From positions 9,257,961 through 9,321,960 of the forward strand of contig OZ025258.1 of assembly GCA_964019135.1 (NCBI GenBank): a stretch of 64,000 nt of DNA. Reading direction: 5' to 3'. A program made the position numbers and the translations under genes. The notes beneath the pieces are model-generated. The model had not been told where the DNA came from and searched no databases. It saw nothing but the letters and a program-made list of their open reading frames with translations. Origin of the DNA: Arenicola marina. Its lineage: Eukaryota; Annelida; Polychaeta; Arenicolidae. Positions 1 to 10,768 of the stretch are shown in pieces (positions within the stretch are counted from its first letter, which is position 1; each line of letters begins with the position of its first letter).

Positions 1-1440
1 CACCACGCCGTGTCAGAAATTTGCCCAACACTGGCGAGTTGATTGATTGGTATACGATGGGGCCTTAAACTGCCTGCATATGATTAAACAGCTGCCCGCA
101 CGAAACTTTTTACGCCAGAAAAACCAAAAATCCAATATGGCGCATGACACGCAGTGGTATCGCCTATGTTGTGCAACGTTTAGTTGTCTCTAGCATGTTA
201 CAGGCGTAGCCCTGAGATGTCACAAATATATAAATTTACAGTTCCTTGACAAGGGCGTAGTACGTGCACGCCTGAGCAAACATTTCAAGATGGCGGAACC
301 GATAATGTACGGCCTTTGTATTTGCCTGTCCATCAACAACAATTTTTTTCAGTATTTCGATCGCATAACAAAACAACCACAGCGACAACAGTATGCGATT
401 AATCCCCGTCAACCGTGTTCATGGGTTACAGTTATATCCACAAGTAGAAATCAATTCAGGCATCTGTCAATTTGATAGCTTTAGCATTTTCTTCTTTGAA
501 ATTCCCGGATATGTCTCCACATACACCCAATATTAGGGTTTTCCATTCACTTCGTGGCTCCTTCCACTAATGGATATACATCCAGTGAAAACACCCGATA
601 GAGTCGAATCAATAGATGGCGCGGTGCATTATGGACATGCAAATCTACACTCTGTTACTCCACACAGCTGTGGCGTGACATCTGATACCAGAAGTCAGTC
701 AGGAAATGATATCTAGGCAACCTTTCGGCTCCATGGTCAGCCGATAGGGATATATAGAAGCCGAGAACCCAAGGTCGATACCTCAACACCAACACGGTCA
801 ATAGACGACTTCGCAAATCATCAGTTCAGATTATTCCACTGTGAGGCGCCATTGCATGTGCAATGCATTTTGGGTATTATAATGTCATTTGCGAGATGTC
901 AAGATGGCGTCATCGCATGACAACGTGTTTTGTAGACTCTTAAACATGCAATAGTGTCATGTATTAAACGGAAAAGTTACATAATCTGGATGTATGTTAG
1001 ACATGCTCATTAATTTTACACATGCCTTGCCAACAACCTGGACCTACTTGGTATTTATCTCCATAGAAACAATCAAGATAACATCCGAATATTTCCCAGA
1101 AATCTTTGCGCCAGTCACGTTTTTTTCAAGATGGCGTATAATTGCGAAGTTGCGAATGCTCGATCATAAAATCATAGCCTAAGGAGTTATACACAAGTAT
1201 GGTTGTTTTAGATATGATTCCTTCCTGTCTTTACATAGAGAAAGCCTGTATCGGAAATGCACTTAGGACATCTTCATTCTTCCATTCTGTGACGTCATTG
1301 TACGGGATAAAATATATTATTTTATATTTTATAGGTATACTCTACTACTGCGGCCAAATAATGTTAATCCGTCTTTTCCCCTTGCGGTCCCGGCCTATGA
1401 GGGTGGGGGATATTTGAACATTTACAATTTCTTTGCGCCT
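1..1440. other. Intergenic DNA, no gene seen
   Basis: No open frame longer than about 70 codons, no recognisable protein similarity and no tandem array was found on either strand. The composition is moderately AT-rich and looks like ordinary unique intergenic DNA. Unrecognised old transposon remnants cannot be excluded by eye. Confidence 0.5.
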
Positions 1441-1577
1441 CCCCCCCCCCCCCCCCCCAATACATACATACAGTTATATATATAAATACCTATCTTTCAC
1501 CCACTCTAATTCTTCGCCGGCAATTCCAGTGAATGTCAGCTCCCCCCCCCCCCACCACCCCCACCGCCCCCCCCCCC
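1441..1577. repeat. Poly-C tracts
   Basis: Two long C runs (about 1440-1458 and 1541-1577, the second broken by A) flank a short unique piece. Similar C or G homopolymers recur through the whole window, for example near 5563, 17520, 18464, 27958, 33550, 35212, 35625, 50780 and 60346. They are simple-sequence DNA with no coding meaning. Confidence 0.9.
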
Positions 1578-1609
1578 TAACCCTCAACCCCCCCGCCAAC
1601 CCGTGATGT

Positions 1610-1637
1610 GGCCTACGTGACTTAAGTCACGTAGGCC
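1610..1637. repeat. Perfect 28-bp palindrome
   Basis: The 14-base half GGCCTACGTGACTT is followed directly by its exact reverse complement, so the 28 bases form a perfect inverted repeat with no spacer. The half contains ACGTGAC, close to CRE or E-box-type protein sites. It may be a dimeric binding site or a small foldback. No gene starts nearby to favour a promoter role. Confidence 0.85.
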
Positions 1638-2057
1638 GTACAACTCCCCGGGCAAGATTAATCGAGTACATGCGCCTCATTAAACTGCCTTTGAACGATC
1701 CACCCGGCAAATCTGCTACGTCTAATTAATAAAGTCCGTCCACTCATCGGTGGGTACTGGTGGAGGGGGGGGGGGGACGGGTGAGGGAGTGGGCTCTTCG
1801 CGAAGGAATCCTTTCATATTGATGCTATTTATGTAACCAAAAGAGAGATTTATATTTCCTAAGCATGTTCTGTTTAAAAATTTGATATGTCGACTTGTTA
1901 TGTCGTTGCCATGGGCGTAATGGGGTCGGTCCCTCATCCCTTTGATCTGCGGCCTCTCTGAGCATCTGTCCCCCACAGACACGGTAACTCAGAGACAGGA
2001 GGGACTGCGTCACCGACGTGTCACGACATGTAACACATTGAGTTCCCTCTGCAATTC

Positions 2058-2324
2058 GGGGGACCGCCTCGATAGTTCAGTGGGTTAGCGCGCTCACATG
2101 GAGCGCTCTGGCCCACTGAAAGCCTAACGGCACGTGGATCGGTGGTTCGAGCCCCGTCTGTGGCCATGTCTGTGTGGTCGCAGGATAAAGATCTCATGTC
2201 ATGTCCTTCTTCGAAAAGAGTAGGGGGAACCCACTGGCACTTGGCTCCGCTCTTCCATTCCTTCTCCCATTCACGCGATATAACCGTAAGTGGTTAAAGC
2301 GTCCTGAATATACAACCAACCAAC
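2058..2324 (+). mobile_element. tRNA-derived SINE, copy 1 (fullest)
   Basis: The head looks like a tRNA gene, with an A-box-like stretch (TAGTTCAGTGGGTTAGCGC) and, about 80 bases later, a B-box (GGTTCGAGCCC), the internal RNA polymerase III promoter. A unique body follows with GTGGCCATGTCTGTGTGG, AAGAGTAGGGGGAACCC and TTCCTTCTCCCA, then AAAGCGTCCTGAA and a tail of short ACCAACCA repeats. Two further copies in this window (3943-4160 minus, 35836-36042 plus) share these blocks in the same order, which establishes a dispersed family. SINEs encode no protein and depend on LINE machinery. The match to a named family was not tested. Confidence 0.85.
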
Positions 2325-2844
2325 GATGTGGAATTCGATGCAGCAGATCCAAGAGGCGTAAATATGCAACATATATATCATCACTGACCTTAACTCAAAC
2401 CTCAAACTATTATTAGCGAGCAGAAACCAAGACCTGTCGACAGGTCACCGATACGACGACTGCAGTGAGCGCTGTCGGTCACAGATATGCTTACTCAGTC
2501 GCAAATGCCGCGATGCAAATCGTATAACTTAAACCAAGGCAAAGCTGCAAATCCATCGTCTTTTGTAGAGGGACGGATGCCAACCAAATGTGTGCACGTG
2601 ACCTTCATCCCCAGGTGGCATCACTCGCGAACTCCCTCATCCCGGGTCAGCAGCGTGGCCGCAGTTGTGCGGGCAATAACAATATGGAAAACTAACGAAG
2701 CATTACTGTAACAATAAATGTCAGTAATATCACGTCTGTGTAAGTGTAAAAGGCTCATGTCATCATTGCGTCGTTACACTGACAGCTTGCTGGCTCGTAA
2801 AGCGGTGATCATCACGGCGGGAGCGTGTGACAGAATGGCGCAGA

Positions 2845-2932
2845 TTAAAGCAATATATTCCGTACTTGTTTGTCTTGCCAACCTCTTCCCCATGTCAAAT
2901 AAGTATATTCTGTCTTGAATTTAAATCCTGAA
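2845..2932 (+). repeat. Dispersed repeat family R4, copy 1
   Basis: About 88 bases match the reverse complement of 34324-34412. Shared blocks include CCAACCTCTTCCCCATG, AATAAGTATAT and GTCTTGAATTTAAATCCTG. The second copy abuts the assembly gap, so the true length is unknown. No protein or terminal repeats could be assigned. Confidence 0.75.
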
Positions 2933-3068
2933 CGCCGGTGGGCTATCCGGAGAGAAGCAATTTGGTCACCGGAGCAGAAGTTGGTGGCCGGCTTTATATC
3001 CCTGCGCGCCTGTTCGCTGTTATGGTATTCTGTGTGATGTCGACCGCGGCTCGCTATCACGTCCGCGC

Positions 3069-3466
3069 TATGGAAGGCCAACCTATGCATAAACGTCGAA
3101 GAACCAACACGTACAAAAACCAACACGTAGGTCTGTAACACGTTACCGTTTTAGCCTATCACAGCGCTGGATTTGATACACGAAGCAAATGTACACGTCA
3201 ATCAGCTACGTGTTAATTTACTACGCCGAGGTTGAACCATTAATACGGTTACGTCGAAGTTCGACGTACTATTTTAACGTCGAACTTCGACGTAGTTTTC
3301 AGACGTCGAACTTCGACGTACTTTTTGGACGTCGAACTTGTGTACATTTGCTTCGTGTATCAAATCCAGCGCTGTGATAGGCTAAAACAGTAACGTGTTA
3401 CAGACCTACGTGTTGGTTTTGTACGTGTTGGTTCTTCGACGTTTATGCATAGGTTGGCCTTCCATA
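3069..3466. mobile_element. MITE with 128-bp terminal inverted repeats
   Basis: The arms at 3069-3196 and 3340-3466 are near-perfect reverse complements, beginning TATGGAAGGCC and ending GGCCTTCCATA. The 143-bp core contains three copies of short palindromes built on ACGTCGAA/TTCGACGT. The six bases CCGCGC flank both ends (3063-3068 and 3467-3472), a candidate target duplication, though the site is low in complexity. There is no transposase frame, so it is non-autonomous. The high arm identity suggests a recent copy or strong foldback. The superfamily is not assigned. Confidence 0.85.
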
Positions 3467-3942
3467 CCGCGCGCGATAAAACTAAACCGCGCAGTTTTAT
3501 GTTGAAATTGTTGTTTTACAGACTCAGAGATATAAAACATATATGCATCATAATTTTCAGATACTTTTAGTCTTGATTCTAAAGTGTAAAAAATCTAAGA
3601 TGGCGCATGTAAGTATATTGCGTTAAAGACAACACGTGGAATCTACGTCACTGCAGCGTGTTTAACGGGTTGTGGCTCATCGTGTTGTCAACATTAGTGG
3701 TTGCCAGATTCTTCATCTCTCACAGAACGAGACCTTGGCGAGATGTAAGCACCATATGTTCATGTAGATGAACGTATTTGTTTTACGTTTATAAAGGGAC
3801 ACAGGCCTTTGACGGTGACATGAAGTCGGGCGCCTGTGACACACTCTTTTGGTCGTCTAGGTAACAGACACTATACTTCACACGTATCCCCCATGGCCGG
3901 TTTAATATCGGCGGGATCTGAGGGTGTCGGGGTGTGACTCGC

Positions 3943-4160
3943 TTGGTTGTTTGGTTGTATATTCAGGACCCTTTCACCACTTTTGGTCTTATCGCGTCAA
4001 TGGGAGAATGAACGAAAGAGTGGAGCCATGTCCCCGGGGGTAACATCCTACACTTTTGCAAAGAAAGACATGGGATCTTTATTCTGCGACCACACAGACA
4101 TGGCCACCGCGGGACTGGAACCATCGATCCTCGTTCCGTTAGGCTCTCAGGTGACCTGTG
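3943..4160 (-). mobile_element. tRNA-derived SINE, copy 2
   Basis: Read on the minus strand, this repeats the SINE body of 2058-2324: AGCCTAACGG, a B-box-like GGTTCCAGTCCC, GTGGCCATGTCTGTGTGG, ATGGCTCCACTC, TTCTCCCATTGACGCGAT, then GGTCCTGAATATACAACC. The A-box half of the tRNA head is not recognisable, so the copy is 5'-truncated or diverged there. Confidence 0.8.
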
Positions 4161-4169
4161 ACTCGTGAA

Positions 4170-5720
4170 GAAACGTCTCGAAAAGTGGTCCATATATTCT
4201 TTGTTGCGGCTTGCGGGGAGTAATCCCGACCTACACACCGTATAATGCAGTAGCGTCCCTGACACATTGCGAATGCAGTGTCAATATATATGGTCTGGAG
4301 GCTGCGGCCCTTGTGTCTGCAGGCGAAAGCAATCTACACATGATATATGCTGTCGCCCGGTCGCCATTCTTTGTCGGCCATCATCAGTAGGGGTTTGGAT
4401 AGGGTTTGGGGTGGATGGCCACACCCGACCCAGGCATATTTGAAAATCGACATTTGACATTGACCCCCGAATTCATATGACACATATTTTTTTTTTAAAC
4501 GGCACTGAACTTAGCCGGAAAGTGACACTGAATGTCCTGAAAAATCGACAGTCGACCCTGCGAATTGTGAAAAATCGACGCTGGACACTGGACCCCCCCT
4601 TCCAGACCCCTATCAGTGTTCACAGGGTTCATGATATATAATGAATCCACTGCAGGGTTCATTATATATGTTCGGACCCTTGGTTGTAATATAAATGTGC
4701 TATTGACCGGTCGTTTTTTCATGCTGGGGTAAAAATGTGGCTCAGCATAGCTCACGTGTGACTCACGCCTATCATTTTACAACAATACACTATGTCTTGA
4801 GCTCTACCATTGAAGAAGGACCCAATGACCTGATCTGCCGTTAAATTAGGTGCCAGCATGGGACTCGGTACAATATATTACTCCATATATATTATATATG
4901 GAAACAATTAAGTTGCCTCTAATGCGTTAATGACAAAATTGCTGTGTCAGCGGTCGCCGCAATTTGCCATTAAAGCGTTTACAAGCAATTACCCGGATGC
5001 GGATATTGTCCGGTGAGGGTTTAGCCAACAACAGTGGTCTGTATTCACGACCTCCTGCCAGTGGGGAACCCAATGCTTATCAATCATGGAACGAAGTGTA
5101 CAGTAATGCCCGTAAGGCCCTCTCCGCCCTCCGCTTTTGCGACATTCAAACGCAACGGCCCAGGCGAAATGTCACGTGGTAATGAAAGTATGACGTGATC
5201 ATAAGTCTGCGTCGCCATGGCAATCCCGCTCCCCGGAGACCAAAGCTCTCCTCTCGCCTGGCGCGAGAACGAGAACGCGGACGAGATTGAAATAGTCTCA
5301 CAGACATAGCCAAAGAAAAAAAACACAAGGCTTATCAGTGTGGGAGTGCCTATATTACAGGGTATGGCTTAAAATCCAGGCCACGGCTCTCTCTACTCTC
5401 CGATACGCCCACCACAGACAATAAAAAGTGAGCTAACATAGTCTCTAGATGTCGGTATTTGCATCCATCTTCTGCCTGAGGAGGCAACACACGTGGCGGA
5501 ATGGTAATCGCTCTCCCATACACTTGCCGGGGGGCTGTACCGTGGGAGACAGCCCCCCGCCCCCCCCCCCCCCGCCGCCAGCGGCCTCAGTGTCTTCCGC
5601 ATCCGGCGTCCGTAACGCTTCCTCGTCGTTAAGGGGAGAGGTCCATGAGAGGTAAACGGGCAAGGTCGTAGCAAGGTCAAAGGGAGATGTAAATCAGGGA
5701 GACCTGGAAAGTTTAGCCTA
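4170..5720. other. Intergenic DNA, no gene seen
   Basis: Apart from a short dispersed-repeat fragment (4738-4870) and a poly-C run near 5563, nothing is recognised. The open frames are short and overlap one another on both strands, as expected by chance in GC-rich DNA. Confidence 0.5.
4738..4870 (+). repeat. Dispersed repeat family R1, fragment
   Basis: The stretch with GCTCACGTGTGACTCACG, CCTATCATTTTAC and GAGCTCTACCATTGA resembles 28440-28520, where GCTCACGTATTACTCACG, CCTACCATTTAC and GGGCTCTAGCATGGA occur in the same order. It is therefore an old fragment of the repeat also seen at 28060-28560 and 58385-58860. Confidence 0.55.
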
Positions 5721-5723
5721 AGA

Positions 5724-6857
5724 GAGCCTAATCAAAGAGGTCACTTGGAGCCTAATCAAAGAGGTCACTTGGATCCTAATCAAAGAGGTCACTTGGATCC
5801 TAATCAAAGAGGTCACTTAGAGCCTAATCAAAGAGGTCACTTGGATCCTAATCAAAGAGGTCACTTAGAGCCTAATCAAAGAGATCACTTGGAGCCTAAT
5901 CACAGAGGTCACTTAGAGCCTAATCAAAGAGGTCACTTAGAGCCTAATCAAAGAGGTCACTCGGAGCCTAATCAAAGAGGTCACTTAGAGCCTAATCAAA
6001 GAGGTCACTTAGAGCCTAATCAAAGAGGTCACTTGGATCGTAATCAAAGAGGTCACTTGGAGCCTAATCAAAGAAGTCACATTAGAGCCTAATCAAAGAG
6101 GTCACTTGGATCCTAATCAAAGAGGTTACTTGGAGCCTAATCACAGAGGTTACTTAGAGCCTAATCAAAGAGGTCACTTAGAGCCTAATCAAAGTGGTCA
6201 CTTAGAGCCTAATCAAAGAGGTCACTTGGAGCCTAATCACAGAGGTCACTTGGAGCCTAATCAAAGAGGTCACTTAGAGCCTAATCAAAGAGGTCATTTA
6301 GAGCCTAATCAAAGATGTCACTTAGAGCCTAATCAAAGAGGTTACTTGGAGCCTAATCAAAGAGGTCACTTGGATCCTAATCACAGAGGTTACTTAGAGC
6401 CTAATCAAAGAGGTCACTTAGAGCCTAATCAAAGAGGTCTCTAAGAGCCTAATCAAAGAGGTCACTTGGAGTCTAATCAAAGAGGTCACTTAGAGCCTAA
6501 TCAAAGAGGTCACTTAGAGCCTAATCAAAGAGGTCACTTGGAGCCTAATCAAAAAGGTCACTTAGAGCCTAATCAAAGAGGTCACTTAGAGCCTTATCAA
6601 AGAGGTCACTTAGAGCCTAATCAAAGAGGTCACTTGGAGCCTAATCAAAGAGGTCACTTAGAGCCTAATCAAAGAGGTCACTTAGAGCCTAATCAAAGAG
6701 GTCACTTAGAGCCTAATCACAGAGGTCACTTTGAGCCTAATCAAAGAGGTCACTTGGAGCCTAATCAAAGATGTCACTTAAAGCCTAATCAAAGAGGTCA
6801 TCTAGAGCTTAATCAAAAAGGTCACTTAGAGGTTAATCGCAGAGGGCAGAGGGCCTA
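5724..6857 (+). repeat. 24-bp minisatellite, about 47 copies
   Basis: The unit joins GAGCCTAATCAAAGA and GGTCACTTA (or TTG), giving 24 bases. Because 24 is a multiple of three, one forward frame stays open for long stretches and reads as repeats of HLEPNQRG. It breaks once by a single inserted base near 6090 and once by a stop near 6442, giving open runs of 115, 112 and 130 codons. No splice sites, start context or flanking exons support a protein, so an array explanation is preferred. Each unit also contains ATCAAAG (TCF/LEF-like) and AGGTCA (nuclear-receptor half-site). Edge units are more diverged than central ones. Confidence 0.95.
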
Positions 6858-7290
6858 ATTGGTCTTATAAAGAGGTCAACCAAGGGGTTTAGGGGAGAGG
6901 TCGATGCGAGAGGTCATGGATAGAGGTCCAGGGAGAGGCCAACGGGAAAGGTCAGCCAGTGAGAATACTGGGAGGGTGATGATAGCATAGGGAAAGGTCA
7001 TGGAGGAAGGTCAAAGAAGCTGTCAATGAGAGAGGTCACGAGATGGGTCAATGGTAGAGGCCATGATACTTGAGCTAGGTCAAAGTTAGGAGTCGTGATA
7101 CTTGAGCTAGGTCAATGGTAGAGACCATGATGTTTGAGCAAGGTCAATGGTACAGACCATGATACTTGAGCAAGGTCAATGGTACAGACTATGATACTTG
7201 AGCAAGGTCAATGGTAGAGGCCATGATACTTGAGCTTGGTCAATGGGAACCCAAAGAGAAATGTCAAAGATAAAGGGAATAGGTCAATAA
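6858..7290 (+). repeat. Degenerate GGTCA-rich stretch with a 32-bp array
   Basis: From about 7047 to 7250 a 32-bp unit (GGTCAATGGTAGAGGCC plus ATGATACTTGAGCTA) is repeated about six to seven times with substitutions. The bases before it (6858-7046) carry irregularly spaced AGGTCA and AGGCC words and look like a decayed extension of the 24-bp array. There is no coding evidence. Confidence 0.8.
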
Positions 7291-7399
7291 ATGCCTGGCC
7301 CAATGAAGGGTGAATATAGGGACCGGTCACTTAGCTTGGCGCACCCATGCGAACACTGTAGCTGCGAATATTGTTGTTGTGGTTACCGTATTTTAGTTG

Positions 7400-9840
7400 T
7401 TGCTGTTGTAGTGGTTGTAGTAGCAGTAGCTGTGGCTGTGGCTGTAGATCTAGCTATGAATATTGCTATGGTTGTGGCTGTAGATCTAGCTGTAGATCTA
7501 TCTGTAGCTATGGCTATGGCTGTGGCTGTGGCTGTGGCTGTGGCTGTGGCTGTGGCTGTGGCTGTGGCTGTCGCTATGGCTGTAGATCTAGCTGTAGATC
7601 TATCTGTAGCTATGGCTGTGGCTGTGGCTGTGGCTGTGGCTGTGGCTGTCGCTATGGCTGTAGATCTAGCTGTAGATCTATCTGTAGCTATGGCTGTGGC
7701 TGTGGCTGTGGCTATGGCTGTGGCTGTGGCTGTGGCTGTGGCTGTGGCTGTAGATCTAGCTATGAATATTGCTATGGTTGTGGCTGTAGATCTAGCTGTA
7801 GATCTATCTGTAGCTATGGCTATGGCTGTGGCTGTGGCTGTGGCTGTGGCTGTGGCTGTGGCTGTCGCTATGGCTGTAGATCTAGCTGTAGATCTATCTG
7901 TAGCTGTGGCTGTGGCTGTGGCTGTGGCTGTGGCTGTGGCTGTGGCTGTCGCTATGGCTGCAGATCTAGCTGTAGATCTATCTGTAGCTATGGCTGTGGC
8001 TGTGGCTGTGGCTGTGGCTGTGGCTGTGGCTGCCGCTATGGCTGTAGATCTAGTTGTAGATCTATCTGTAGCTGTGGCTGTGGCTGTGGCTGTGGCTGTG
8101 GCTGTGGCTGTGGCTGTCGCTATGGCTGTAGATCTAGCTGTAGATCTATCTGTAGCTATGGCTGTGGCTGTGGCTGTGGCTGTGGCTGTGGCTGTCGCTA
8201 TGGCTGTAGATCTAGCTGTAGATCTATCTGTAGCTATGGCTGTGGCTGTGGCTGTGGCTGTGGCTGTGGCTGTAGATCTAGCTATGAATATTGCTATGGT
8301 TGTGGCTGTAGATCTAGCTGTAGATCTATCTGTAGCTATGGCTGTGGCTGTGGCTGTGGCTGTGGCTGTGGCTGTCGCTATGGCTGTAGATCCAGCTGTA
8401 GATCTATCTGTAGCTATGGCTGTGGCTGTGGCTGTGGCTGTGGCAGTGGCTGTCGTTATGGCTGTAGATCTAGCTGTAGATCTATCTGTAGCTATGGCTG
8501 TGGCTGTGGCTGTGGCTGTCGCTATGGCTGTAGATCTAGCTGTAGATTTATCTGTAGCTATGGCTGTGGCTGTAGCTGTGGCTGTGGCTGTGGCTGTGGT
8601 TGTGGCTGTGGCTGTAGCTGTGGCTGTGGCTGTGGCTGTGGCTGTGGCTGTGGCTGTCGCTATGGCTGTAGATCTAGCTGTAGATCTATCTGTAGCTGTG
8701 GCTGTGGCTGTGGCTGTGGCTGTGGCTGTGGCTGTGGCTGTCGCTATGGCTGTAGATCTAGCTGTAGATCTATCTGTAGCTGTGGCTGTGGCTGTGGCTG
8801 TGGCTGTGGCTGTGGCTGTGGCTGTGGCTATGGCTGTAGATCTAGCTGTAGATCTATCTGTAGCTGTGGCTGTGGCTGTGGCTATGGCTGTAGATCTAGC
8901 TGTAGATCTACCTGTAGCTATGGCTGTGGCTGTGGCTGTGGCTGTGGCTATGGCTGTAGATCTAGCTGTAGATCTATCTGTAGCTATGGCTGTGGCTGTG
9001 GCTGTGGCTGTGGCTGTGGCTGTGGCTATGGCTGTGGCTGTAGATCTAGCTGTAGATCTATCTGTAGCTATGGCTGTGGCTGTGGCTGTGGCTGTGGCTA
9101 TGGCTGTAGATCTAGCTGTAGATCTATCTGTAGCTATGGCTGTGGCTGTGGCTGTGGCTGTGGCTGTGGCTGTGGCTATGGCTGTGGCTGTAGATCTAGC
9201 TGTAGATCTATCTGTAGCTATGGCTGTGGCTGTGGCTGTGGCTGTGGCTGTCGCTATGGCTGTAGATCTAGCTGTAGATCTATCTGTGGCTGTGGCTGTG
9301 GCTGTGGCTGTGGCTGTGGCTGTGGCTGTGGCTGTGGCTGTGGCTGTGGCTGTGGCTGTGGCTGTGGCTGTGGCTATGGCTGTAGATCTAGCTGTAGATC
9401 TATCTGTAGCTGTGGCTGTGGCTGTGGCTGTGGCTGTGGCTATGGCTGTAGATCTAGCTGTAGATCTACCTGTAACTATGGCTGTGGCTGTGGCTGTGGC
9501 TGTGGCTATGGCTGTAGATCTAGCTGTAGATCTATCTGTAGCTATGGCTGTGGCTGTGGCTGTGGCTGTGGCTGTGGCTATGGCTGTGGCTATGGCTATG
9601 GCTGTAGATCTAGCTGTAGATCTATCTGTAGCTATGGCTGTGGCTGTGGCTGTGGCTGTGGCTGTGGCTGTCGCTATGGCTGTAGATCTAGCTGTAGATC
9701 TATCTGTGGCTGTGGCTGTGGCTGTGGCTGTGGCTGTGGCTGTCGCTATGGCTGTAGATCTATCTGTAGCTGTGGCTGTGGCTGTGGCTGTGGCTGTGGC
9801 TGTGGCTGTGGCTGTGGCTGTGGCTGTGGCTGTCGCTACT
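7400..9840 (+). repeat. GGCTGT hexamer array with BglII-bearing higher-order unit
   Basis: Runs of the hexamer GGCTGT are interrupted about 30 times by a 26-bp insert made of AGATCTAGCTGT and AGATCTATCTGTAG, which carries AGATCT twice. A longer variant with GCTATGAATATTGCTATGG appears three times (near 7456, 7766 and 8281). Every component is a multiple of six or nearly so, so two forward frames and one reverse frame stay open over more than 820 codons each. They read as AVAVAV/VDLAVDLSV, CGCGCG/RSSCRS and ATATAT/DRSTARS. These frames are period artefacts. The fixed order of hexamer block and insert indicates amplification of a higher-order unit. Confidence 0.95.
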
Positions 9841-10295
9841 GCTATGGCTACGTGTGACGTAGTGATGACAGTCAACCAGTCTTAAGTGAGGTATTTAGTC
9901 AGTGTTTGGCTCCACACGGAACGACAACAAAGCAGGCGTCCAAAAATGGCGTTGACCTTTGACGTCCTTATGGAGGATTGCCTGACCTTCCTGGGACGCC
10001 AGAAGTATCTGTTGACCGGAAGGGGGTGGAGGGAGGGGGGGGGGGCTTGGGGCGGCGATAAAGGAGGGAGATGGAGGAAGGGGGCTTCGAAGAGGGTGGA
10101 GAGAGGGGTCCTGGACGCGCGACACCCTCGCACCCAGACCGACCCTTGTTATTGTCCATTACTGTGTGTGATGGGCGGCTGGCTCCATGTGGCTGGTTCC
10201 CTGTCCTTGACTCACGCGACAGGCCGCAGAGGGCGCGACACCATGGGGACACGATTGGAAGAGAAGCGCCAAGTAGTAGACCGAATAGATTGACC

Positions 10296-10505
10296 GTGGA
10301 GGGGGTGTGGGTGGGGGTGGGCGTATTGTTGGGGATGAAGGGGTGGAGAGGGTGTATTGTTGGAGGCGAAAGGGTGGAGAGGGCGTTTTGTTGAAGCTAG
10401 AGTGCGGCGGGGGCGTTTTGTGGAAGGTAGAGGTTGCGGGGGCGTTTTGTTGGAGGTAGAGGGTGTCGGGGGCGTATTGTTGAAGATAGAGGCTGGAGGG
10501 GTCGT
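10296..10505 (+). repeat. Short degenerate G-rich minisatellite, ~34 bp
   Basis: About six imperfect units share GGGGGCGTTTTGTTG or GGGCGTATTGTTG followed by GAGGTAGAGG. The unit length varies between about 30 and 36 bases. It sits between unique DNA and the large 13-bp array and shows no coding signal. Confidence 0.75.
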
Positions 10506-10768
10506 ATGTCTAGAGATCAGACTCGTAGAAATAGTCAATGAAGACTTTGTGCCAGTTAAACAACGAACTGGAGTGCATTCGCTGTAATAAAGCGAACAAC
10601 GCGAGGGCGTCGTGAATATGCGACAGCTCTTTAATGTTCTTAATTTTAACATATTGTTCTTGGCATTTGGAAAACCGGCATACTGCCTATGCGAATTCCG
10701 GTTGCGCTTTAATGTACTTATGACGCATATTTATTGTTTTCACTGTTTTGCCGGTAAGAATTTTCTGC

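Noticed and set aside
7291-9885. Open frames of 864, 828 and 830 codons as very large Ala/Val, Cys/Gly or Ala/Thr proteins
   Set aside because: Three frames on two strands are open at once because the repeat has a six-base period; no start context, splice site or flanking exon.
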